Shown piece by piece: positions 9,049 to 16,293 of a stretch of DNA of 64,000 nt. The stretch is from Spirochaetales bacterium. GTDB lineage: Bacteria; Spirochaetota; Spirochaetia; Sphaerochaetales; Sphaerochaetaceae. The position numbers were made by a program, and so were the translations under genes. Each line of letters opens with the position of its first letter. Within the stretch, counting starts at the first letter, position 1. The notes under the pieces are model-generated. The model saw only the letters and a list, made by a program, of their open reading frames with translations. It was not told the origin of the DNA and did no database searches. The DNA lies in assembly GCA_028722305.1 (NCBI GenBank), contig JAQYHB010000011.1, positions 1-64,000 on the forward strand, read 5' to 3'.

Positions 9049-9456
9049 ATGCTGTTCTGGAACAAGGACGAGGAAGGACATATTTGGGTTATCCTCGGAA
9101 AGCGGACGATCCATCATGGTCCGGGCTATCAGCAATGGTCCATTTCTGGTGGTGGCCATGAACACTACGATGATTCTCTTAAGGAAACGGCAATCAGAGA
9201 AGCAAGGGAAGAAATTGATATGGAGGTTCATGGCCCTGCAAGTGTCGGCTTCCTGTGCTCCTTGAGATTGCCCTTTATCTTCAGATTCGATGTGTTTGAA
9301 CACGAACGAAAGGAAAAAATTCCCATCAAATGGTTTTGTGAAGAGTTTTCAGATGTTCGGTGGTTCAGGGCAGACCAGCTACCGAGGGATGCGATGCTCC
9401 TTACGAGAATAGAAGTACATTCCTTACTGAAGAAACTGAAACATGTCGGAGCTTAA
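9049..9456 (+). CDS. NUDIX hydrolase, start codon uncertain
   Basis: At least 135 residues. The NUDIX box is GGGHEHYDDSLKETAIREAR followed by EEIDME; it is slightly off consensus (Asp for the first Glu, Asp for the closing Gly) but keeps the REAREE metal-binding core. NUDIX proteins hydrolyse nucleoside diphosphates linked to another moiety; the substrate is unknown. ATG 9049 is the first standard start, but the frame continues upstream with GKTKPYAGAG, which looks like the normal first beta strand. A good ribosome-binding site AAAGGA (8995-9000) precedes two ACG codons (9007, 9010). The true start may be an ACG or a mutated ATG. Confidence 0.75.
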   Translation: MLFWNKDEEGHIWVILGKRTIHHGPGYQQWSISGGGHEHYDDSLKETAIREAREEIDMEVHGPASVGFLCSLRLPFIFRFDVFEHERKEKIPIKWFCEEFSDVRWFRADQLPRDAMLLTRIEVHSLLKKLKHVGA

Positions 9457-9679
9457 TCTTTTTCAGGTCAGTTGAATATCTTAGGCTATTTTGAGCCACG
9501 TATCTGGCAAATTTGAAAGCCATCGTTCCGTTTGGAACTATGCCACTTGCAGAACATTCCTATTCTTTGGTTACGTGAACATTCCGGACTCCATGCCACC
9601 AGTGCCCGAGCTTTTGGAACCCTCCGTTCCGGCGAATAGAACACCAGCAATCCGGCACGGTAGAGCTGACGCAGACCGA
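9457..9679. other. Intergenic, between NUDIX gene and CRISPR array
   Basis: No gene, degenerate repeat or terminator is visible here. This is the leader-distal side if the array is transcribed leftward, as proposed. Confidence 0.4.
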
Positions 9680-9866
9680 GTCTTAATCCCTTTTTACAGG
9701 TCTATGTTTAGAAACTTTCCCCCATAAAGGAGATTACCAAATGAAGAAGATTATGTCTTAATCCCTTTTTACAGGTCTATGTTTAGAAACACGCGTTAGA
9801 CGCGGTAGCAAACGAGTGGGACTCCTACGCGTCTTAATCCCTTTTTACAGGTCTATGTTTAGAAAC
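9680..9866 (-). CRISPR. Short CRISPR array: three repeats, two spacers
   Basis: Three identical 36-bp repeats lie at 9680-9715, 9755-9790 and 9831-9866. Each reads GTCTTAATCCC at its plus-strand left end and TTTAGAAAC at its right end. Spacers are 39 bp (9716-9754) and 40 bp (9791-9830), typical lengths for type III. Leftward transcription is preferred: the AT-rich flank lies on the cas2 side, the cas genes run leftward, and the minus-strand repeat end (ATTAAGAC) would make an 8-nt crRNA 5' handle. With identical repeats there is no decayed terminal repeat to confirm this. Confidence 0.95.
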
Positions 9867-10069
9867 TCCACCCTTCATATCTTTCTATCAGGGAAGACAA
9901 TGCAAAGTGGTTCTCGCAACACTCATTGCTTCCGTTTGGAAAATATATAGGAAAAATTGCTCTCGCATCAACTACTACGTGTATCTTTTGCTCTACGAAC
10001 ATTTTACAAATCTCGCAACTCCTTCGCTAAGTTCATCAAAAATCTTATAAATCGAACCCTGCGAAAAAA
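9867..10069 (-). promoter_or_regulatory. Putative CRISPR leader between cas2 and the array
   Basis: About 200 bp, richer in A and T than the other flank, lying between the last cas2 gene and the first repeat. A 26-codon TTG-initiated frame (9993-10073) overlaps the cas2 stop by 4 nt, so part of this stretch might be coding. The call rests on position and composition only. Confidence 0.4.
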
Positions 10070-10354
10070 TCAAAGTATCTGATATTCTTTGGCGGGTTTA
10101 CCTCTTTTTGAACCTTTCCCTATATCAACAACCTTTGCTCTATCATCGACACAGAGAGGAATCATTGCGAAGCTATCCGTCTCCTTGTTGATTATATCAC
10201 AAGTATCCTTATACAATCCAAGTAATTCTGATTCCGTTCCTGTAACCTCGAACACTGACTTTTGTATCCGGTCGTTAAGAAATCCATCCAGTTTCTTGTA
10301 TATTGATTGGTAAGTCTTTGAGGCATGCACATCATATATAAACAACACAGTCAT
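10070..10354 (-). CDS. cas2: Second Cas2-family protein
   Basis: 94 residues, starting MTVLFIYDVHASK with the Asp that ends beta strand 1 in Cas2. RIQKSVFEVTGTESELLGL is the central Cas2 signature, and AMIPLCVDD is the later strand. It closes with a basic tail, GKGSKRGKPAKEYQIL. Cas2 bridges two Cas1 dimers during spacer integration. The gene lies 2 nt after another cas2 gene, and the two proteins are clearly different in sequence. The ATG at 10354 is chosen because the conserved strand starts there. Confidence 0.85.
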   Translation of the reverse strand: MTVLFIYDVHASKTYQSIYKKLDGFLNDRIQKSVFEVTGTESELLGLYKDTCDIINKETDSFAMIPLCVDDRAKVVDIGKGSKRGKPAKEYQIL

Positions 10355-10356
10355 TA

Positions 10357-10632
10357 TTACAACACCACATATTCGGGAAATAGAAACGACTGGCTTTGTC
10401 CTTCCGCTCGAATCTTTCCAAAACACTTATCGCAAATAGGATAGCATGACAACCGGTCTTCTTCCTGTTTAATTACCAGAGCTAGTTGCGTCAAAATCTG
10501 GTTGCAACGGGTTTCTGAGGCATCAAGGCAGAAAAAAGATTTTTGTGTTCGGATAGCATTCTCTTCGAGAATTCTTGCCACTTTATGAAGCCTTTTTTGC
10601 TCGCAGATATCATAACAGATGAGATATTTCAT
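10357..10632 (-). CDS. cas2: CRISPR-associated endonuclease Cas2
   Basis: 91 residues: MKYLICYDICEQKRLHKVAR with the strand-1 Asp, RTQKSFFCLDAS as the central strand, and CYPICDKCFGKIRAEG near the C-terminus. This is the usual Cas2 layout. It starts at the ATG at 10632, overlapping the cas1 stop in TGATG, so the two are translationally coupled. Cas1 and Cas2 together capture and integrate new spacers. It is unusual in being followed immediately by a second Cas2-family gene. Confidence 0.9.
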   Translation of the reverse strand: MKYLICYDICEQKRLHKVARILEENAIRTQKSFFCLDASETRCNQILTQLALVIKQEEDRLSCYPICDKCFGKIRAEGQSQSFLFPEYVVL

Positions 10633-11648
10633 CAAGTCACCACCAATGGATGATAATGATCGGTAAATCCTCCCAACACTTGCTTGTATTGCTGAATTTG
10701 CCGTTCCATAATACTTCGGTATGGCAGTGAAGAAGCGGAATCATTATACCGATGGGTCTGTGAAAGCTTGCTCTCAAACTGATCCAGGACCACCTTCATT
10801 GATTTTGGGCCAAGCAAGACCTTTTTATCCCCGCTCTCCACGTCTTTTTCCTCAGTAAAATCCGTCTTTTTGAGCATTCCCTGGTTAAACAATGCACATA
10901 CCGTTGTATCAACCAATGGGGTCCGATATTCTTCAACCAAATCGAATACCAACGACTTCCGTCCGTAACTCATCGCATGCAATGTGCCAACGGTATCATC
11001 CAATCCTTCCCGAAGCAACAAAGAGTCGATTTTGCAGGCAAGAACGGTATACAAGAAACTCAATACCGAATTCACTGGATCTCGAGGTGGGTTCTTGGTT
11101 CTTCTTTGGAACGAAACCCAATCCGGGAGTAAATTGACAGATAGCCCTTCGAAATACAACCGAGCAGCATTTCCTTCATATCCTCGGACTTCATCCACAT
11201 CTTTGGTATTGTCCAGTTTGTCCAAAATCCAAGAAATGCGTTCAACATTCTTGGTTAGAGATGGCTTGTTGAGCTTGCGCTGGATTTTCTGCAGATACAG
11301 CAATTCATTCTTCAGTTTTCCGCGAACTATGTCCTGCGCCATTGTGGCAATGAACTTACTATCCTCAGCAAGAACATGTTGCTTGTGCCGCAACAGAGTA
11401 TTCTGGTTATCCGAACCGATAAGCTTGCCGTTCCATTTACCATTTTTCTGCAAAAAGAACACAGGAATAGTTTGCTGAAGCAACAAATCGATAGCAGGTC
11501 CGGTCAATGACATATTCCCCAATACGATTATCAAATCGACCATACGAGGAGCGACTTTAACCCGAAGACCAGTATGGTCTTGGTAGATAAGAATATCTCC
11601 ATCTTTTTGCAAGATTCCGTTGTTCGACGTGATGTAGATAGTACTCAT
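10632..11648 (-). CDS. cas1: CRISPR-associated endonuclease Cas1
   Basis: 338 residues, the normal length. The N-terminal beta domain (MSTIYITSNNGILQKDGD) leads to the helical catalytic domain. Its metal ligands are expected in GYEGNAARLYFEGL (Glu), GTLHAMSYGRKSLVFD (His) and LVEEYRTPLVD (acidic). It is the integrase of the adaptation complex. No reverse transcriptase fusion is present. The start overlaps the CARF/HEPN gene stop by 4 nt. Confidence 0.96.
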   Translation of the reverse strand: MSTIYITSNNGILQKDGDILIYQDHTGLRVKVAPRMVDLIIVLGNMSLTGPAIDLLLQQTIPVFFLQKNGKWNGKLIGSDNQNTLLRHKQHVLAEDSKFIATMAQDIVRGKLKNELLYLQKIQRKLNKPSLTKNVERISWILDKLDNTKDVDEVRGYEGNAARLYFEGLSVNLLPDWVSFQRRTKNPPRDPVNSVLSFLYTVLACKIDSLLLREGLDDTVGTLHAMSYGRKSLVFDLVEEYRTPLVDTTVCALFNQGMLKKTDFTEEKDVESGDKKVLLGPKSMKVVLDQFESKLSQTHRYNDSASSLPYRSIMERQIQQYKQVLGGFTDHYHPLVVT

Positions 11649-13258
11649 GCCATCTTCTCGAGTATTTGCTCCAAATATTGATCAACATCATCTGCTATCT
11701 GATGGTAAGGCTTTGACGGAGTAGCTCCTTCTGGCAACAAAATCCAAAGGCAATCAGCAACTTTTTGAAGAAATTCTAGATAGTCTCCCCCACCCGCTGT
11801 ATCAATTTCTGCCTTAGAAATACCATCCATGCTGTGTGCAATTGGAGACTTGTTTCGCAGCTTTCGCAATTTCCTTACATTGTTTGCACTCTCATGAAAG
11901 AAATGATAAACAGTTTTCATCTTCTGAGAGGCAGTAGGCTGGTGGGCTGCCCAGTCAAAAAGATGGTACGGAGTCGGCCCATCAAACTCTCTGGGAGGAG
12001 CATTCTCCAAATCATCCTGGTTATTCTCCGTCCTCCACCTACTCAAAAGCTTGCGTTTGTGGTCTCTATCCATCCCGACAGTTTGTTTGAGCGATGGCAT
12101 CACCTCTCCTTGGACAAACCAATCCAATTCAGGATAACTACGGCTTGCATCGTTGTAGTACATCCGTGTATGCAGGATGAATCGCCCCGTTATGGAAGTC
12201 TGGAAGGCATCGAAAAAAGAGAAGAAAAAGCCAATGGAAAGATATAACCGTCCTTGGCTAAACTCGAACATGGCATTCTGCAACGTTTCAAACAGTAGAT
12301 AAGCGATTGCATCATTCATACAATCTAAGCCATCTCTACTTCCTGCCCCACAAGCAACAAACTGATCCAAGCCAAGCGAATATGGCTGGCACATTTCCCA
12401 GAGTATCTTATTCGCAGACTCCAACGCGGAGAGATCCTTCACCGCATCATCAAACAAATATGCACTACGATGAGAAAGGAAGGATACAAGAGCATCAAGG
12501 CCAGGAACCATCTCGAGCAAGATTGGAGAGTCCTTGAGAAATGTCTGGGCGGCAAGATATTCACCACGTTTCAGCAAATCTCTAAGCCCTTGTACCTTCA
12601 TGGACAATGAGTCGCGAGAGAACAAAGAAAGACGTTTGACCTTGCTCTTGTCCACCCCCTCTCCTCGTTTCCACGCTACATAGAACTGCGGGGCCAAGGG
12701 ATAAAAATCCGCACATGCTTTGGAAAGCGCATATCCCATAGCCGGAGTTGCCTGTGCAATCAGCACGACAGAAGGCTTGGCTTCCATCGCACCAACCGCT
12801 CCAACATAGAAATTGAGCATTTCCTGATAATCCGAAGGGTCAGCCTGAATAAGCATCTTAGTAAAACAAACACCAGGAAACTGCGCTTGACCGATAGGTC
12901 CAGACAGAATCTCAAACAATCCATCTGTGTCCTGCGTTGCATCTTTCTGGTCTTTCTGTTTTGTGCAAAAACAAACGATTTCCGTGATAGATTGGCTTAA
13001 TGCTTGTTCAAGCTGGTCAACACTTTGTTTGAGAATATGGAAAGATAACCGAGAAATAGTCCGATTCGTCTTCTCTCCGCTATCAAAAACTTGGAGCGGA
13101 GGATTCAGAGTTCCATCCGGAGCACATTCTCCATTCCAGCGTTTCAACCCAGAAATAACTGCGCCAACACGAATACAGAATTTTCCGCGTGTCCGGAACG
13201 TCCATCCAATATCATCCCAAACATCACTGTTTCCGAGATTCGTCAACAGGCGCATCAT
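11645..13258 (-). CDS. Csm6/Csx1-like CARF-HEPN ribonuclease
   Basis: 537 residues. The N-terminal third looks like a CARF ligand-binding Rossmann domain: it starts MMRLLTNLGNSD and contains VVLIAQATPAMGYALSKACA, resembling the G-T-P-x-M motif of Csm6 proteins. The C-terminus carries a HEPN ribonuclease motif, RNKSPIAH, with Arg468 and His475 (R-X6-H). Proteins of this type are switched on by cyclic oligoadenylate made by Cas10 and degrade RNA nonspecifically. The GGDD palm of the neighbouring csm1 is intact, which fits. The middle 250 residues have no recognisable motif. Genes on both sides overlap by 4 nt. Confidence 0.85.
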   Translation of the reverse strand: MMRLLTNLGNSDVWDDIGWTFRTRGKFCIRVGAVISGLKRWNGECAPDGTLNPPLQVFDSGEKTNRTISRLSFHILKQSVDQLEQALSQSITEIVCFCTKQKDQKDATQDTDGLFEILSGPIGQAQFPGVCFTKMLIQADPSDYQEMLNFYVGAVGAMEAKPSVVLIAQATPAMGYALSKACADFYPLAPQFYVAWKRGEGVDKSKVKRLSLFSRDSLSMKVQGLRDLLKRGEYLAAQTFLKDSPILLEMVPGLDALVSFLSHRSAYLFDDAVKDLSALESANKILWEMCQPYSLGLDQFVACGAGSRDGLDCMNDAIAYLLFETLQNAMFEFSQGRLYLSIGFFFSFFDAFQTSITGRFILHTRMYYNDASRSYPELDWFVQGEVMPSLKQTVGMDRDHKRKLLSRWRTENNQDDLENAPPREFDGPTPYHLFDWAAHQPTASQKMKTVYHFFHESANNVRKLRKLRNKSPIAHSMDGISKAEIDTAGGGDYLEFLQKVADCLWILLPEGATPSKPYHQIADDVDQYLEQILEKMA

Positions 13259-14307
13259 ACCTTTTGCTCCTTCATCATGCAGAACCCCGCCGGGTATCCA
13301 TTCTCAATCAAAACGAAGTGGTTTGTTCCCTCTCGGTTGATTTCGGGTTTCCAATAAAACTTTGGATTATCCACATTAAGTGTCATATTCTCGATGCCGG
13401 AATAATGCCCTAATCTGACAAAAAACTGGTTGTCTTTTTCTAAAGTTCCCATCACTTGAAGCAACTTCTCTTTCTCTTGATCGTGAAAATCATCACAGTG
13501 CGCAAATTTCCAACGTAAGTTCTGCGCATAGAAATCCTTTACAGCCTGCTTGATTTCCGGCATACGCAAATACTTGGGTGCCCTGGAATCAATGGATATG
13601 GATCCATCCGCGACAACCAATGGATTGAAGTCATGCAAGCAACCGGCATCAGTCATAGCGGAATATACGGGCACTTTCCCACCGGCATTTATACAACCGA
13701 TTACAGACTTGGAATTGCCCCGAATCTCAAAGTCTGAAATCTTTAGGAATTTGAATGGGTCCTCCTGCACTTTGAAACGGTCGGCCCCTGTCATCAGTTG
13801 CGCTTCAAACTCCTTTGCTTTTCCCAAAGGTTTCTTGTTGCTTTGTTTCCTCAACGATTCAAGGATGGCAGTACGCAAAGCCCCTTTCAGAGAAGAACCA
13901 GGGATATATGGCTTTCCCGTCAACGGCTTCGTCATATGTTGATTCACATCAAGCAATGGATTGGCACGAACCTTTTTTAACGCCGTGGGAAGAAACATGC
14001 ATGGACGCCTGCCGTACTCCTTAACAACTTTTCCGACGACTTCCTTTTGAAGAATCTCAAAAGCTTTGTTACGTGATTCATCATCATGATTTGAAGTTGC
14101 CCTGCACGCAAGCCGGTTCAATTCATCCACTTTCCTAATCGGCATGTTTTCAAGAATTTTCGGTATTTTCAACACCCATCCAGTCCCTCCTCCACTCACC
14201 CCATCACTGTATGGATACAGCTCGAACAATCCATAACTATCTCCGTTGTTGATAACGACAGGAGTCAAGATGCTAAGCTCAATCTTATATGTTTCGCTGG
14301 TTATCAT
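13255..14307 (-). CDS. csm5: Type III-A RAMP protein Csm5
   Basis: 350 residues from the ATG at 14307, which has TTGGAGGAG upstream; longer in-frame extensions lie inside csm4. Csm5 caps the crRNA 3' end of the Csm complex. The signatures are the early LSILTPVVINNGD strand, PYIPGSSLKGALRTAILESL (the RAMP glycine-rich helix) and FFVRLGHYSGIENMTL, typical of Csm5. The gene starts 2 nt after csm4 and overlaps the CARF/HEPN gene by 4 nt. Confidence 0.93.
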   Translation of the reverse strand: MITSETYKIELSILTPVVINNGDSYGLFELYPYSDGVSGGGTGWVLKIPKILENMPIRKVDELNRLACRATSNHDDESRNKAFEILQKEVVGKVVKEYGRRPCMFLPTALKKVRANPLLDVNQHMTKPLTGKPYIPGSSLKGALRTAILESLRKQSNKKPLGKAKEFEAQLMTGADRFKVQEDPFKFLKISDFEIRGNSKSVIGCINAGGKVPVYSAMTDAGCLHDFNPLVVADGSISIDSRAPKYLRMPEIKQAVKDFYAQNLRWKFAHCDDFHDQEKEKLLQVMGTLEKDNQFFVRLGHYSGIENMTLNVDNPKFYWKPEINREGTNHFVLIENGYPAGFCMMKEQKV

Positions 14308-14309
14308 GC

Positions 14310-15227
14310 TCACTCCTCCAAGGATATTGGCACAGGGAAAGCATAAGCATAGGTGCACACTTTTCCATTAGGATGCACGTCGCGCACAAGGTTTCCTTTC
14401 CCATTACGGAATGTGGCACCAAGCTCAAAACCAACAACCGGTTTTTTGTTGAACAAACCATTATCCGCCCTGCCGGTGATACCAGTATATGCGGTCACGG
14501 AATACGCAACCGCACCTTGCAACAAATCCTCTCCGGAGCAGCGAGATAAGGTCATAAACGGTTGTGGAGCCGTGCTATGGAATTTGAAAATCTGCTCCTC
14601 TTCTTCGTTGAGATCGACAAGCGAAACAGTACAGACACCACGGCCTACGTTTCTATTACCTCCAAGCCCAACAATACCGAAATATTCGCAGACCTTATGG
14701 AGCAGAGCAGTCATCTGCCTCACTTGGTCATCTCTGAAAGAGATGTAGGCTACAAGGGGATTCGCTGTCGTCACGTACCGCTCCGCATGCAAGGAACCAT
14801 CGTCTGCACGGAGCGTATTCCGATCAATCCGGACATGCTCTTCCACTTTTTCCCCTATTTTGGGGCCAGAAGAAAAGTCAAATGTACGAATTTGGTTCTG
14901 ATCTCGTTGCAAGACACAAAACTCATTGAGCGGAATCCACTTGCGTTTTTTATTTTGCTTTGCTTTTGCCCGGCTTTTACCATCAGCTACGACCTGTTTC
15001 ATGGGCGGATAGAAAGGAACAGGCATGAAGCCTTCCGGAATCGTAGCGGAAATCAGAAACGGTGGATTCTGGGAAAACTTTTCCATGAATTCATCTGCCT
15101 CATGCTCACCGTATAAATCAGAGATAGCCCAGACTATCTGGCCAAACAATTGGTCTGCCGTGGGGAGCGAGGAAAATGGTGTTGTGAACACAATCCGGAT
15201 TTTCTTATACGTCATACCGTCATTCAA
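14310..15227 (-). CDS. csm4: Type III-A RAMP protein Csm4
   Basis: 305 residues. It binds the crRNA 5' handle and Csm1 in the Csm complex. LPTADQLFGQIVWAISDLYG near the N-terminus is a Csm4 hallmark, and IVGLGGNRNVGRGVCTVSL is the glycine-rich loop. A TTG at 15227 overlaps the csm3 stop as TTGA; an in-frame ATG at 15215 is the alternative start. Neither has a strong ribosome-binding site, so coupling to csm3 is likely. Confidence 0.92.
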   Translation of the reverse strand: MNDGMTYKKIRIVFTTPFSSLPTADQLFGQIVWAISDLYGEHEADEFMEKFSQNPPFLISATIPEGFMPVPFYPPMKQVVADGKSRAKAKQNKKRKWIPLNEFCVLQRDQNQIRTFDFSSGPKIGEKVEEHVRIDRNTLRADDGSLHAERYVTTANPLVAYISFRDDQVRQMTALLHKVCEYFGIVGLGGNRNVGRGVCTVSLVDLNEEEEQIFKFHSTAPQPFMTLSRCSGEDLLQGAVAYSVTAYTGITGRADNGLFNKKPVVGFELGATFRNGKGNLVRDVHPNGKVCTYAYAFPVPISLEE

Positions 15228-15853
15228 CCATAAAAAGGCATGCCATCATAAAGTACGTTCTGCAGGGCCACTTTGCCATACCCACGGCTTCCGCTCCCCC
15301 CGAGAGCATCCGCCTCAAGGAGTTTGAACCCTTTTTTTATTAATGCACAGAACTTTTCTTCGTCATCACCATCAAACAGGCGTAGCGCAATGGAGAAATC
15401 AAAGATCAGTCCAGGAATGGCCCTTTCTGTCTGGCGGGGATTGTCAGCAACCCCTTTCAACCGATTAATGGAATTCTCACTTTTACTCTCGGTTGGAAGG
15501 ATGGACTTGTCCTGCAACCGTGCCTTCGATTCTTCCGATAGAAATGAATCACGAAACAAAATCCGGGTAATGGAGCCATTCTTAGACAAATCGCCGAACA
15601 CAACCGGAATCAAACTATCAGGATAATCGTCTTTTGTCGAAGGTTTTCCGTTCGTAGAGCCTTCATTCAGTTCAAGCAATGAGCGAATCTTTCCCTTCAA
15701 CGAGGAACCTGGAATATATGGATTGCCATTAGGGTCTTTCACGACCTCATTGTCGATTCCACCGATATGCACTTCTTCATTGCCAGCACCGATATGAAGA
15801 CCCGTAACAAGCTTGATACTCCCCGTGAATTCCTTAATCTGCATGGCGCTCAT
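15224..15853 (-). CDS. csm3: Type III-A RAMP backbone protein Csm3
   Basis: 209 residues. It forms the repeated backbone that cleaves target RNA at 6-nt steps. The catalytic Asp is in HIGGIDNEVVKDP (about residue 34), followed by NPYIPGSSLKGKIRSLLEL. The C-terminal glycine-rich loop is LGGSGSRGYGKVAL. The gene is intact, although csm2 just upstream has a stop in frame. ATGA overlap with the csm2 frame implies that csm3 translation was once coupled to full-length csm2. Confidence 0.95.
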   Translation of the reverse strand: MSAMQIKEFTGSIKLVTGLHIGAGNEEVHIGGIDNEVVKDPNGNPYIPGSSLKGKIRSLLELNEGSTNGKPSTKDDYPDSLIPVVFGDLSKNGSITRILFRDSFLSEESKARLQDKSILPTESKSENSINRLKGVADNPRQTERAIPGLIFDFSIALRLFDGDDEEKFCALIKKGFKLLEADALGGSGSRGYGKVALQNVLYDGMPFYG

Positions 15854-16293
15854 CTCCGCCCCCCTTGTCCATATCTGTAATTGTTGGACCTATACGATGA
15901 TTGTTGCTGCTTCCTTTCTTGCTTTTGTTCAAAGTCTTCAAATTCCGTATAGGCGATAACAGCTTGGTAAAACAACAAAAAATTCGAGAAGTCGTCAGAA
16001 GTCTCAATTTTCATGATGTAAGAAGAAATTTCTTCATAAAACAAAAAAGAAATATGGGCATCCTTACGAGAAGCCTTATATGCCAGTTTTGCCTTGGTGA
16101 AATGAACCTACGGAAGAATCTTTTTTTTGAAATCCTCTTCCGACATATTCGAGTTCTTCTCCTTCATTTGCAACAAGATCAAGTCGTCATAGAACTTTCG
16201 AATCTGGCTTGGTGTAGTCTTCCCATCATCCTTCAGACTTTTTGCCAACTGTTGTGGCTTTGTGGTCAACAAATCATCATTCAGCTCAATCAT
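15850..16293 (-). pseudogene. csm2: csm2 interrupted by an in-frame TAG
   Basis: The frame of 148 codons starts at ATG 16293 behind an excellent AGGAGG and reaches the csm3 overlap at 15850. Codon 62 is TAG (16108-16110). Before it the product reads MIELNDDLLTT to DFKKKILP; after it the same frame continues with VHFTKAKLAYKASRKD and ends in a Gln/Arg-rich tail. Together these look like one small alpha-helical Csm2 of normal length, the subunit that lines the target RNA groove. There is no frameshift: one base change would restore it. Options are a dead gene, readthrough, or two fragments. Other genes here use TAG as a normal stop. Confidence 0.85.

Noticed and set aside
9680-9866. Rightward transcription of the CRISPR array because the plus-strand repeat ends in GAAAC
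   Set aside because: Possible, but the AT-rich flank, the cas gene direction and the sense-looking spacers favour leftward transcription. Kept as an open alternative.
16108-16110. General reassignment of TAG to an amino acid
   Set aside because: TAG ends pflA, mgtC and the TcmP-like gene at their natural lengths, so it is a real stop in this genome.
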